Made by a program: the position numbers and the translations under genes. The notes beneath the pieces were generated by a model that was not told the DNA's origin, ran no database searches, and worked only from the letters and a program-made list of their open reading frames with translations. Source: Pseudoxanthomonas yeongjuensis (lineage in GTDB: Bacteria; Pseudomonadota; Gammaproteobacteria; Xanthomonadales; Xanthomonadaceae). From it: a DNA stretch of 64,000 nucleotides. Below, one piece after another: positions 1 to 9,627 of the stretch. The stretch's first letter is position 1; the number at the start of each line of letters is the position of its first letter. The DNA lies in contig NZ_PDWT01000001.1 in assembly GCF_010093345.1 (NCBI RefSeq), forward strand, positions 1,488,001-1,552,000. Direction: 5' to 3'.

Positions 1-1
1 C

Positions 2-556
2 GTCCCGGCGCCGGTGTTGCAACTGTCCGGCGATGATTTCCCGGTCCTGATCGTGCACCAGCCCGTGCGCGACGAAGACGGCATCCCGCTGCCGCTGGCC
101 TGCGACCAGATCCGCGGCAAGCGCATCGACGAACTGGATCCGCTGTGGAAACAGGCCATCGAGCGCATCCATGTGGATTGCGACGACCTGAAGCGGGAAG
201 CTGCCGGCTTCGACATGGTCGCCACCGTCGCCACCGGCTTCCTCAAACCCGGCATGGCGGAGTTCGCCGGCATCCCGGTAGCCGAGGTGCGCCTGATGGA
301 TTCGGAAAAGTGGGGCGACTACGAATACATCCTGGACCGGCCCTACGCCGAGATCCGCGAGGTGCTGGAGCGTTTCGTCGAGTCGCACTGCCGCACGCCG
401 CAGGACAACCGCGAAGTGCTTGCGCGCGACACTTGCAGGCTCACCGAAACCGTCGAAGGCATGTACCTGGAAGCCGACTCGCTGGGCGGCATCTGGATGC
501 ATCCGCAACAGGATGATCCGCGGCGCACGGTGTATGCGGAAGTCTGGGCGGACTGA
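2..556 (+). CDS. Hypothetical protein, 5' end outside window
   Basis: The reading frame is open from base 2 to the TGA at 554-556, so the true start probably lies left of the window; a GTG at 14 is the first in-window start codon. The visible part is about 180 residues, acidic and soluble, with no signal peptide or membrane segment. I do not recognise a family. The codon use (G/C in third positions) matches the neighbouring genes, which supports a real gene. It is followed by a palindromic repeat region and then by a gene on the opposite strand. Confidence 0.6.
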   Translation, partial: VPAPVLQLSGDDFPVLIVHQPVRDEDGIPLPLACDQIRGKRIDELDPLWKQAIERIHVDCDDLKREAAGFDMVATVATGFLKPGMAEFAGIPVAEVRLMDSEKWGDYEYILDRPYAEIREVLERFVESHCRTPQDNREVLARDTCRLTETVEGMYLEADSLGGIWMHPQQDDPRRTVYAEVWAD

Positions 557-604
557 GGAAGCTTCTTTGTTGAAAAGCTTCTCGGTCGAGAGCCTTCACG
601 GTTG

Positions 605-722
605 ATTCGTCATCCCCGCGAAAGCGGGAAGCGCTTTTCAACGGCCGAATCGCCGGTCATCCAGTGCCTTCTATCGTGGAAAGCAAAGTCGCTGGGTCCC
701 CGCTTTCGCGGGGACGACGAAT
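605..722. repeat. Inverted intergenic repeat
   Basis: Two arms, 605-628 and 698-722, are nearly reverse complements and read CGTCATCCCCGCGAAAGCGGG in one sense. The right arm alone forms the hairpin CCCCGCTTTCGCGGGG (698-713) and is followed by five T residues at 722-726, so it may also end transcription on the plus strand. A shorter relative lies at 40241-40266. Confidence 0.6.
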
Positions 723-747
723 TTTTCCCATTGCCGACGACTGGAAT

Positions 748-3700
748 CTACGCAAGCACGCCGGCAATCGCCTCGGCCAGCATCTCCCCGGTCACCGGCT
801 TGCGCAGGAAGCCGTCGAAACCGGCGGCGCGCGCCAGCGTTTCCGCGTCCGCGTCGGCGCGCGCGGTCACCGCGAGCAATGGCGCGGTGAATGCCTGCGC
901 ACGCAGCTGTCGCGCCAACGCAAGGCCATCCAGCCCCGGCAGATCGAGGTCGAGCAGGGCGATATCGAAAACATTCGCCGCTGTTTTCGCAAGCGCGGCC
1001 AGACCATGCGCCACATGGGCGACGTGGTGGCCGCGTGCGCGCAGCAGGCTGGCGATCACTTCGGCCACGGTCGGGTCGTCCTCGACCAGCAGGATCCGCA
1101 ACGGCTCCGACCCGGCAGGGACCGCGGCCGCGGTACGGGAAAGCGCTTCCGGCATGCGCGTGGACGTGGCCAGTGGCAGGTCCACGGTGAAACAGGTGCC
1201 GACGCCCGGCGCACTCCGCACCTGGATGCGTCCGCCCATGGCCAGCGCCAGCTCCTGGCAGATCGCCAGCCCCAGGCCGCTGCCGCCATAGCGTGCGGCG
1301 GTGCGCGCGCCTTCGGCCTGCTCGAAGCGCTGGAACAGGCGGGTCTGCTGTTCCTCGTTGATCCCCGGGCCGGTATCGGCGATCTCGAAACGCACGCCTT
1401 GCGGCGGCGCGGGCGATACCCGCAGGGTCACACCGCCGCGTTCGGTGAACTTGATCGCATTGCCCAGCAGGTTGAGCAGGATCTGGCGCATCCGCACCGG
1501 ATCGCCCTGCAACACGCCGGGCGTACCGGCGGCGATTTCATCGGCGAAGGTGAGACCGCGCTGTTCGGCCATCGGCGCGGTCAGCCCGACGACTTCGTCG
1601 ACCAGCCTGCGCAGGTCGAAATCCTGCCGCTGCAATTCCAGTTTCCCGGCTTCGATACGGGCGATGTCCAGCGCGTCGTTGACCAGCCGCAGCAGGTGCG
1701 AACCCGCGTTCTGGATGGCATGGGTATAGCTGCGCTGCTTTTCGTCCAGCGGTGTGGCCAGCAGCAATTCGCTCATGCCAAGCACGCCGGTCATCGGCGT
1801 GCGCACCTCATGGCCCAGGGTGGCCAGGAAGCGGGTCTTGGCCAGCGAGGCCTGTTCGGCGAGTTCGCGCTTGTGCTCATTCAACTGCCACGCGGTGCGC
1901 GTGCGCAGGCGGCGGCGGTACAGCGCGCCGGACATGCCCAGCAGCAGCAACCCGACCAGGACAAACAGGACGATGCCCCAGCCGCTGCGCCACCAGGGGG
2001 GCAGTACGCGGAAACTCAGCGTGCGGTCGGGCGAAGCGTTGCCGGCGACATCGAAGGCCTGCACATGCAACACGTAGCGTCCCGGCGGCAATGCCGAGAA
2101 CACGCGCTCGCCGCTCGCGCCCTGGTCCACCCAGTCCTTGTCGAAACCCTGCAGGCGCGAACGATAGCGATTGGCCAACGGATCCTCGAACGACAGCAGC
2201 CGCGCACTGATCTGCAATTCGTGGTCCCCGGGTTGCAGATCGAACCCGCCGTCGCCGGGCAGGCTGACGGTGCGGTCGTCGCGGCTGACCTGGATGCTGT
2301 CGAGCACCAGGTTCGGGGTGACCGCGACCGGATCCGGCAAGCGCGTGTCCAGCAACATGATCGAGCCATCGGTGGCGCTGCCCGTGAGTACGCCATCGTC
2401 GGTGATGAACAGCGCGCGGTCGTTGAACTCCTGGCTCAGCAGCCCATCGCGCACGCCGAAGTTGCGTACCTGGCCGGATTGCGGATCGATGCGGGTCAAT
2501 CCTCGACGCGACGCCAGCCACAGGCGCTTGCCCGCATCGATCTCCAGGCCGGTGGATTCCACCGCGGGCACGCCTTCGGCCACGGCCAGGCGCTTCTCAC
2601 GCCGCCAACCCCGGGCATCGCGACGCCACAACTCCAGCCCCGACAGACGATGCAGCCATAGCCGGGCCGGGTCCTGGAAAGCAAACGAGAACACGCGTTC
2701 GCCGCCGGTTCCCGGCACCGGCAGGAACCGGCGCGCCGCTTGTTCCCAGCGCAGCAGTCCCTGGGCGCCGGCCAGCCATAACGCACCATCGGGACCCGCG
2801 GCGATCATTTCCGTGTCCACCGCGGTCAGGCCGTGGCCGGAATCCGCGTCGATCTGATCCAGCACCGCACCGCTTTCGCCATCGCGGCGCTGCAGGCCGC
2901 CGCCCAGACTGGACAGCCACACGCTGCCGTCGGCGGTCTGAACCAGCCAATCCACCGGCCCGGCATCAGGAGTCGCATCCTTGCCTGCACCCTTCGGCCA
3001 CGACTTGAACGCATGGCTGGAAAGATCCAACCGCGCCAGGCCCTTGCTATGCCCCAGCCAGAGCCGCCCCTGGCGATCCTCCAGCACCGACCGCAATATG
3101 AGTTTTCCGAATTCCTGCTGATGCCATGGGATCAATTCGATCTCGCCGGTCGTCGTATCCAGGCGCTCGATGCGACCCTTGTCGCTGACCAGCCACACGC
3201 GGCCCGAAGTCCCCGGTGCGATGCCGCGATAGACTCCGCCACCGAGGCCCTGCGCCGTGGAGAGCGCAGCGATGCGGCGCCAGTCCGAACGCAGGTAGCC
3301 CAGGCCACGCGACTTGACCGGCACCCACAGGCCGCCGTCGGGTTGCCGCAACAGGGTCTGCACCAGGCGCGCGACGCCGCTGCCCGAGGTATCGAAGTCC
3401 ACGGGCGCCGGGGCGCCTTCTCCTTCGGTCCGCCACAAACCGCCCTGCCCGCCCAGCCAGTATTCGCCATCGTCGGTGTTGACCATGGCGATGACCGCGT
3501 TGGGGCGGGCGAACATCGGCGACCATGCCGGCGAGGTCCAGCCGCTTGCCTCGCGGCGGGACATGCCATCGGAAGTGCCCACCCACAGGTTGGCCCCGTC
3601 GGCGACCAGCGAATAGATGATCGGCAACCGGTCTTGCGGGAACGCCACCCGGCGCACGGCCTGGCCATCGAAATTCGCCAACCCGGCGATCGTCCCGATC

Positions 3701-4272
3701 CACAACACTCCTTTTTGATCGAAAGCCAGCGACAGGACGTCGTCCGAAGGCAGGCTCCCGGCGTCGGTTTCGCTGGCGGAAAAGTGGGTGAATTTCCCGT
3801 CCGCATCCAGCCGGCAGAGGCCGCCGCCGAACCCGCCGAACCACAGCGCATCGCCGCGGCTGGTGATGGCGAACACATCGTCGCTGCCCATCTGCGGATG
3901 CTCCGCCAGGCGGTAATGGCGGAAGCCCTTGCGATCCGCGCCCATCATGCTCAGGCCGCCGTTCTCGGTGGCGACCCAGATCCGGTCGCGCCCATCGATA
4001 TGCATGGCCTGCACGATATTGCCGGGCAGCGAGGCGGGATCTTCCGGATCGTGCCGCCACACCTTGAAACCGACGCCGTCGTAGCGGGCCAGGCCATCGT
4101 GGGTGGCGACCCACAGGTAACCGGCACGGTCGCGGGCCAGTGCGGGGATCGTGGTATTGGGCAGGCCATCGGCCGCACCCAGCACCCGGAAGCGGGGGAT
4201 CTCGGGCACGGCGGCCTGCGCCGCGACGCAACAGACAAGGCACAACCCCAGCAACCAGACTCGCAGCCCCAT
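748..4272 (-). CDS. Hybrid sensor histidine kinase with N-terminal propeller
   Basis: About 1174 residues. A signal peptide or first membrane segment (MGLRVWLLGLCLVCCVAAQA) is followed by some 650 residues of repeating W-V/T-x-D-G-L type blades typical of two-component-regulator propellers. Next come a Y_Y_Y domain, a membrane segment (GIVLFVLVGLLLLGM), a HisKA H-box (LGHEVRTPMTG), a HATPase_c domain with NAIKFT, DTGPG and GGSGLGL boxes, and a C-terminal receiver (LVEDD, LLDLDLPG, RKP). It should sense a periplasmic ligand and phosphorylate its own receiver; no HPt or DNA-binding output domain is present, so a partner must lie elsewhere. The start at 4272 is chosen because it opens the signal peptide; an in-frame ATG at 4314 is less likely. 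It is transcribed divergently from the YceI operon. Confidence 0.93.
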   Translation of the reverse strand: MGLRVWLLGLCLVCCVAAQAAVPEIPRFRVLGAADGLPNTTIPALARDRAGYLWVATHDGLARYDGVGFKVWRHDPEDPASLPGNIVQAMHIDGRDRIWVATENGGLSMMGADRKGFRHYRLAEHPQMGSDDVFAITSRGDALWFGGFGGGLCRLDADGKFTHFSASETDAGSLPSDDVLSLAFDQKGVLWIGTIAGLANFDGQAVRRVAFPQDRLPIIYSLVADGANLWVGTSDGMSRREASGWTSPAWSPMFARPNAVIAMVNTDDGEYWLGGQGGLWRTEGEGAPAPVDFDTSGSGVARLVQTLLRQPDGGLWVPVKSRGLGYLRSDWRRIAALSTAQGLGGGVYRGIAPGTSGRVWLVSDKGRIERLDTTTGEIELIPWHQQEFGKLILRSVLEDRQGRLWLGHSKGLARLDLSSHAFKSWPKGAGKDATPDAGPVDWLVQTADGSVWLSSLGGGLQRRDGESGAVLDQIDADSGHGLTAVDTEMIAAGPDGALWLAGAQGLLRWEQAARRFLPVPGTGGERVFSFAFQDPARLWLHRLSGLELWRRDARGWRREKRLAVAEGVPAVESTGLEIDAGKRLWLASRRGLTRIDPQSGQVRNFGVRDGLLSQEFNDRALFITDDGVLTGSATDGSIMLLDTRLPDPVAVTPNLVLDSIQVSRDDRTVSLPGDGGFDLQPGDHELQISARLLSFEDPLANRYRSRLQGFDKDWVDQGASGERVFSALPPGRYVLHVQAFDVAGNASPDRTLSFRVLPPWWRSGWGIVLFVLVGLLLLGMSGALYRRRLRTRTAWQLNEHKRELAEQASLAKTRFLATLGHEVRTPMTGVLGMSELLLATPLDEKQRSYTHAIQNAGSHLLRLVNDALDIARIEAGKLELQRQDFDLRRLVDEVVGLTAPMAEQRGLTFADEIAAGTPGVLQGDPVRMRQILLNLLGNAIKFTERGGVTLRVSPAPPQGVRFEIADTGPGINEEQQTRLFQRFEQAEGARTAARYGGSGLGLAICQELALAMGGRIQVRSAPGVGTCFTVDLPLATSTRMPEALSRTAAAVPAGSEPLRILLVEDDPTVAEVIASLLRARGHHVAHVAHGLAALAKTAANVFDIALLDLDLPGLDGLALARQLRAQAFTAPLLAVTARADADAETLARAAGFDGFLRKPVTGEMLAEAIAGVLA

Positions 4273-4359
4273 TCCCTTATCCCGTGCAGCTTCCCTGTCC
4301 GGACATCGTCGCAACGGACCGTTGCATGTGCAAGCGGGGTATCTTCCACGTCACCGACC

Positions 4360-4365
4360 TAGAAT
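4360..4365 (+). promoter_or_regulatory. Probable -10 element before first YceI gene
   Basis: TAGAAT ends nine bases before the ATG at 4375, so the mRNA would have almost no leader. A clear -35 hexamer is not visible. The same arrangement recurs at 6684 and 18778. Confidence 0.4.
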
Positions 4366-4374
4366 CCCGGCCTT

Positions 4375-5052
4375 ATGCGAATGCCAGTCCGACTCGGTGC
4401 CCTCCTTCTGCTGCTGTCGCCGGGTATCCCGCCCGCCTCGGCGGCCAGCGCCTCGTATGAACTGGACCCGGTGCATACCCGGGTCCTGTTCGCGGTGGAA
4501 CACGCCGGATTCTCCAGCGCGCTGGGCACGGTATCGGGCAGCAGCGGGCAACTGCGGTTCGACCCTGACGACTGGTCGACGGCAAGACTGGAGGTCAGCG
4601 TGCCGTTGCAGCGCCTGGACCTGGGCGACGAGAAGTGGAACCAGGCGGTGCGCGCCGGCAACCTGCTGGACACGGAGCAGTTCCCGACCGCGACCTTCGT
4701 TTCCACGCGCATCGAACCCATCGACCCCCAGCGTGCCTCTGTCTACGGAACGCTGACCCTGCACGGCATATCGAAGGAAGTGAAACTGGACGTCACCCTC
4801 AACGCACTGAAGCGCCACCCATTGCCGCCGTTCCGGCGCACGGCCGGATTTTCCGCCACGGCGACGCTGAGCCGCGCCGATTTCGGCATCGATGCATGGA
4901 AGTCGGTGATCGGCGACCGGGTGGAGCTGCGCCTGGAAGTGGAGGCGACGCGGACGCGCAAAGGCGGCGCGGACGAAGCGATGGACAACAACGACGACGA
5001 CAGCGAACCCACCCCGACCACGAAGCCAAGCACGGAGCCGACCACGCCATGA
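4375..5052 (+). CDS. YceI family periplasmic protein
   Basis: 225 residues with a signal peptide (cleavage near ASAASA, residue 23) and the YceI lipocalin-like barrel: YELDPVHTRVLFAVEH near the start, the LLDTEQFPTATFVST segment in the middle and FGIDAWKSVIGDRVEL near the end. YceI proteins bind polyisoprenoid or quinone-like lipids in the periplasm. The C-terminus carries an acidic, Pro/Thr-rich tail (about 30 residues) outside the barrel. The stop codon overlaps the start of the cytochrome b561 gene (ATGA), and a second YceI gene follows, so the three are probably translated together. Confidence 0.92.
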   Translation: MRMPVRLGALLLLLSPGIPPASAASASYELDPVHTRVLFAVEHAGFSSALGTVSGSSGQLRFDPDDWSTARLEVSVPLQRLDLGDEKWNQAVRAGNLLDTEQFPTATFVSTRIEPIDPQRASVYGTLTLHGISKEVKLDVTLNALKRHPLPPFRRTAGFSATATLSRADFGIDAWKSVIGDRVELRLEVEATRTRKGGADEAMDNNDDDSEPTPTTKPSTEPTTP

Positions 5053-5669
5053 CCCTGAAGAACACCGCCGATCGCTGGGGCCCGGTCAGCCAGGCCTTCC
5101 ACTGGATCATCGTGCTGTTGATCCTGTGCCTGGCCATCGTCGGCCTGACCATGGGCGAACTGCCGAAGACGCCTAAATACTTCTGGGTCTACACCGGGCA
5201 CAAATCGACCGGCCTGCTGGTGCTGGCACTGGTGATCGCGCGACTGGGGTGGCGCTGGTACGCGGGAAAACCGCAACCGGTACCCGGTACCCCGACCTGG
5301 CAGGAACGCATCGCCACAATCACCCACTGGCTGTTGTACGGCCTGATCCTGCTGATGCCGCTTTCCGGCTGGCTGTACGACTCGGCCAGCGGCCTGCGCC
5401 CGTTCCGCTGGTACGGCCTGTTCGACGTGCCGAAGCTGAGCCCGCCCGACGAAGCCTTGCGCAACCTGGCGCACGAGGCGCACGAATGGGGCTTCTGGGT
5501 GCTGCTGGCGCTGGTCGTCGCCCACGCCGGCGCCGCGTTCTACCACCACTACTTCCAGCGCGACGCCACCCTCGTCCGCATGTTGCCGCGGCGTTCATCG
5601 GCGAGAGCCGATAACGTCCCCGCCCCCCCGTCCGACCCGAAACCCGAGGAATCTCCCCATGTCCCCTGA
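5049..5669 (+). CDS. Cytochrome b561 family protein
   Basis: 206 residues with four hydrophobic segments, for example HWIIVLLILCLAIVGLTMG and THWLLYGLILLMPLSGWLY. Histidines in the helices (QAFHW, GHKSTGLL, ITHWLL, EAHEWGFW) fit the two b-type haem sites of the bacterial CybB/b561 family, which moves electrons between quinol and periplasmic acceptors. The start is the ATG at 5049, which overlaps the upstream stop; the frame is open further upstream but only inside the YceI gene. The end overlaps the next YceI gene by 11 bases. The pairing with YceI on both sides is a known arrangement and suggests a shared redox or quinone role. Confidence 0.92.
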   Translation: MTLKNTADRWGPVSQAFHWIIVLLILCLAIVGLTMGELPKTPKYFWVYTGHKSTGLLVLALVIARLGWRWYAGKPQPVPGTPTWQERIATITHWLLYGLILLMPLSGWLYDSASGLRPFRWYGLFDVPKLSPPDEALRNLAHEAHEWGFWVLLALVVAHAGAAFYHHYFQRDATLVRMLPRRSSARADNVPAPPSDPKPEESPHVP

Positions 5670-6243
5670 TCCCAAGACGCGCAGCTTCACTTCGCCCGCG
5701 CTGACCGCCGCCGCGCTGGTGGCGATGATGGCCACCGCGCCCGCATTCGCCGCCGATTACGTGCAGGCCGCCGGCTCGACCCTGGTCTTCGCCAGCAAGT
5801 ACGACGGCGAAGTGTTCACCGGCAAGTTCGCCAGCTTCACCACCACGCTGAGCTTCGACCCGGCCAACCTGGCGACCTCGAAGCTGGACGTGGTGATTCC
5901 GCTGGCCGGCGCCAGCACCGGCAACGGCGATCGCGACTCGACTCTTTCCAGCGGCGATTTCTTCAATGTCGCCAAGTTCGCCCAGGCCCGCTACAGCGCC
6001 AGCAAGTTCCGCTCGCTCGGCGGCAACCAGTATGCCGCCGACGGCAACCTGTCCCTGCGCGGAGTCAGCAAGCCGGTGACCCTGACCTTCACCTGGACGC
6101 CGGGCGCGCAACCGGTGCTCAGCGGCAAGGCCACGGTCAAGCGCCTGGATTTCGGCGTCGGCAGCGGCGACTGGGCCGACACCAGCAACATCCCGAATGA
6201 AGTGGCGGTGAGCACCAAGGTCGTGTTCAAGCCCGCGAAATAA
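5659..6243 (+). CDS. YceI family periplasmic protein
   Basis: 194 residues. Signal peptide ending near PAFAADY, then a YceI domain: GSTLVFASKYDGEVFTGKF, SGDFFNVAKFAQARY and LSLRGVSKPVTLTF are the family landmarks, and the C-terminus has the usual DFGVGSGDWADT region. It differs clearly from the YceI protein encoded at 4375-5052, so this is an old divergence rather than a recent duplication. It is the third gene of the overlapping YceI/b561/YceI operon and is followed directly by a palindromic repeat that may end the transcript. Confidence 0.92.
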   Translation: MSPDPKTRSFTSPALTAAALVAMMATAPAFAADYVQAAGSTLVFASKYDGEVFTGKFASFTTTLSFDPANLATSKLDVVIPLAGASTGNGDRDSTLSSGDFFNVAKFAQARYSASKFRSLGGNQYAADGNLSLRGVSKPVTLTFTWTPGAQPVLSGKATVKRLDFGVGSGDWADTSNIPNEVAVSTKVVFKPAK

Positions 6244-6251
6244 CGCACCCC

Positions 6252-6398
6252 GTAGGAGCGGGCCTTGCCCGCGATGCCTTTGGCCTTTGTAGATCCGAGC
6301 TTGCTCGGATGCCCTGGCTTCAAGGCGAAAAGCATCCGAGCAAGCTCGGACCTACGAAGATCAGGAACCAGGGCATCGCGGGCAAGGCCCGCTCCTAC
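6252..6398. repeat. Nested palindromic repeat
   Basis: An outer inverted repeat, GTAGGAGCGGGCCTTGCCCG from 6252 and its complement ending at 6398, encloses an inner one built on GATCCGAGCTTGCTCGGATG (6291-6310) and its complement (6333-6353). Related GTAGGAGCG palindromes occur at 45672-45734. The outer right arm supplies the stop codon of the convergent glutaredoxin-like gene. Confidence 0.75.
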
Positions 6399-6616
6399 AG
6401 GAAGGCTTGCAAGCGTTCGCCATCGAACGGCCAATCCAGTTCCGCTCCCGTGGCCTCATCGCGCAACACCGGCACGCGCACGCCGTAACGTTCCTCCAGC
6501 GCCGCGTCATCGTCGATGAACACGCTCTCGAACTCCGGCACGCGGGCTGTGGCCAGCACCTCCAGGGCCAGGTCGCAGAGGTGGCAGTCGTCGCGCTGGT
6601 AGAGGATCAGGGGCAA
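6395..6616 (-). CDS. Glutaredoxin-like family protein
   Basis: 73 residues beginning LPLILYQRDDCHLCDLALEV. The CxxC motif (CHLC, residues 11-14) and the later RVPVLRD segment with the cis-proline give a thioredoxin fold of the short glutaredoxin-like type (DUF836), which reduces disulfides in the cytoplasm. The start is taken as TTG at 6616 because the fold begins there; an in-frame ATG at 6697 would add 27 residues that do not resemble the family and would overlap the sdaA start. The stop lies inside the neighbouring palindromic repeat. Divergent from sdaA. Confidence 0.75.
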   Translation of the reverse strand: MPLILYQRDDCHLCDLALEVLATARVPEFESVFIDDDAALEERYGVRVPVLRDEATGAELDWPFDGERLQAFL

Positions 6617-6683
6617 GGCTCGTTTCTCGCGTCCATGGGTGGCGATGGTTGCCGCACGCAGGCAGTCCGTGCGGCCGAAGGCA

Positions 6684-6689
6684 TAGAAT
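6684..6689 (+). promoter_or_regulatory. -10 element giving a leaderless sdaA mRNA
   Basis: TAGAAT is followed by six bases and then the sdaA ATG (6696), so transcription should begin at or next to the start codon. No Shine-Dalgarno sequence is present between them. Confidence 0.45.
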
Positions 6690-6695
6690 AGCGGC

Positions 6696-8078
<1,383 letters not shown>

Positions 8079-8082
8079 TGGC

Positions 8083-8754
8083 GTGACCAGGTTCGTGCTG
8101 CTGCCCGGCATGGACGGCACCGGCGAGTTGCTCGCCGAATTCGCAGCGGCACTCGCGCCCGGGTTCTCCACGACCATCGTGGACTATCCGAAGGACGTCG
8201 CCCTGGACTACGGCGCGCTCACCACGCTGGTTCGCGGGCAACTTCCGCAAGACCAGCCCTACGTACTGGTTGCCGAATCCTTCTCCGGTCCAGTCGCGAT
8301 CCGTCTCGCGGCCGGAAACCCCCAGGGCCTGCTTGCGATAGTGCTATGCGCCTCCTTCGCCAAGGCACCGCGACCGCGATTGCGGGCATTCACCGGTTTG
8401 CTGCGAAGCATGCCTTTCCGCAGGACGCCTGCCGCACTGTTGATGCCGCTGTTGATGGGCCGATGGTCGTCGCGCGAATGGGCCCGCCGGGTGCGGGCCA
8501 CGATTCGTTCTGTCGAACCCGCAGTGCTGCATCACCGCTTGGTGGAGGTCGCCACGGTCGATGACAGCGCACTGATCGCGGACATCGCCTGCCCGTTGCT
8601 GTATTTGAAGGCGAGCCGGGATCGCCTGGTGCCGCACGATGCATGGACGACCATCCGCGACCTGAGCCGCCATGCGGTGTGCATCGAGATCGAAGGCCCG
8701 CATTTCCTGCTGCAGGCCAAGCCGGAGGAATGCGCCGCTGCGATCAGGCGTTGA
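8083..8754 (+). CDS. Alpha/beta hydrolase
   Basis: 223 residues starting at GTG 8083. The N-terminal VLLPGMDGTGEL matches the oxyanion-hole HGxxG-like loop of small alpha/beta hydrolases; the nucleophile elbow is AESFSGP (Ser near residue 67), a late acidic residue lies in LKASRDRLVP and the catalytic His in EGPHFLLQ. The substrate cannot be inferred. It begins four bases after sdaA and may be co-transcribed. Confidence 0.82.
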   Translation: MTRFVLLPGMDGTGELLAEFAAALAPGFSTTIVDYPKDVALDYGALTTLVRGQLPQDQPYVLVAESFSGPVAIRLAAGNPQGLLAIVLCASFAKAPRPRLRAFTGLLRSMPFRRTPAALLMPLLMGRWSSREWARRVRATIRSVEPAVLHHRLVEVATVDDSALIADIACPLLYLKASRDRLVPHDAWTTIRDLSRHAVCIEIEGPHFLLQAKPEECAAAIRR

Positions 8755-8799
8755 ATCCGAATCGAGATCCCGCAGGATCGAGCATAGCGACGTCCGCTC

Positions 8800-8970
8800 C
8801 ACCCTCTCCCCCTGCGGGAGAGGGACAGCTTCGCGCAGCGAAGCAGGGAGAGGGGCGGCTTTTCCTGCAGAACACGCCGGGTTTCGCCCGGCGCTTCCCT
8901 CTTCCGCCCTTCGGGCACCCCGCCTTCGCGGGGGCAGGTTCTTCTCCCACAAGGGGAGAAGGGAAACTGT
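8800..8970. repeat. Palindromic intergenic repeat cluster
   Basis: A chain of hairpins: CTCTCCCCCTGCGGGAGAG, CTTCGCGCAGCGAAG, CGCCGGGTTTCGCCCGGCG, CCCCGCCTTCGCGGGGG and TTCTCCCACAAGGGGAGAA. The same units recur at 44622-44781 and 53805-53882. Nothing else was recognised between 8755 and 9078. Confidence 0.7.
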
Positions 8971-9078
8971 CGACATAACAACCCGGGAAATCTCCCCGAG
9001 TGCTGCGCCTATTGCGGGACGAGGCGGCCGAGCTTTTCCACTTTTCTGAAAAGGCCGCCCAGCCGATACGCGACAGCG

Positions 9079-9501
9079 TTAACCGGCTGCCGTCTTGCAA
9101 GCCGAAGGACTGGCGGCGCACTTGTCGGCGATCCGGTTGTCGCGATTCGCCAGGTCCGCGCCGACCCGGTAGCCGGCCATCACCATCAACATCAGCAGGA
9201 TGGCGACCCACAATGCGATCCGGGCGATTTCCAAGGGCGGTTGCGGATGCTTCAGTGTCGCTTCGGCAGACGGGCCAATCGCTGGCATTGGCTCCAGCGT
9301 GGGTGTCAGCCGTGCCGGTTCCATGCCGAAGGCCGCCGCGATCGCCATTTTCGATTCCAGCGACGCGTTGCCGTCTGCTTCCAACCGCTGCACGGTCCGT
9401 GCGCTCAGGCCGGCCACGCTCGCCAGGTGTTCCTGCGACCAGGCGCGCTCTTCGCGCAACGCCTTGATCAGCTTCGTATCCACTTTCATTTCTACTGCCA
9501 T
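9079..9501 (-). CDS. HTH (XRE-type) protein with a C-terminal membrane segment
   Basis: About 140 residues from the ATG at 9501. Residues 9-65 form a Cro/C1-type helix-turn-helix (ALREERAWSQEHLASVAGLS then TVQRLEADGNASLESKMAIA). After a Pro-rich linker one hydrophobic segment (IALWVAILLMLMVMAGY) is followed by a short tail with two cysteines. The layout suggests a DNA-binding protein tethered to the inner membrane; the target is unknown. An upstream in-frame ATG at 9552 would add an arginine-rich stretch that is unlike the fold. Confidence 0.78.
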   Translation of the reverse strand: MAVEMKVDTKLIKALREERAWSQEHLASVAGLSARTVQRLEADGNASLESKMAIAAAFGMEPARLTPTLEPMPAIGPSAEATLKHPQPPLEIARIALWVAILLMLMVMAGYRVGADLANRDNRIADKCAASPSACKTAAG

Positions 9502-9627
9502 GTGCCGGACCCTCGAGGATGATAAATGCCTCGGCAAGCGTGGTCCACGCATCCCACGGGCACCACGACGCGGACACGACAGGATTACGACAGTAGCCGT
9601 CGTTCCTGGAGGAGCGAAAGAAGCTGG

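Noticed and set aside
664..2661. Long plus-strand frame over the kinase gene
   Set aside because: Antisense shadow of the sensor kinase; composition is His/Gln/Arg-rich and lacks domains.
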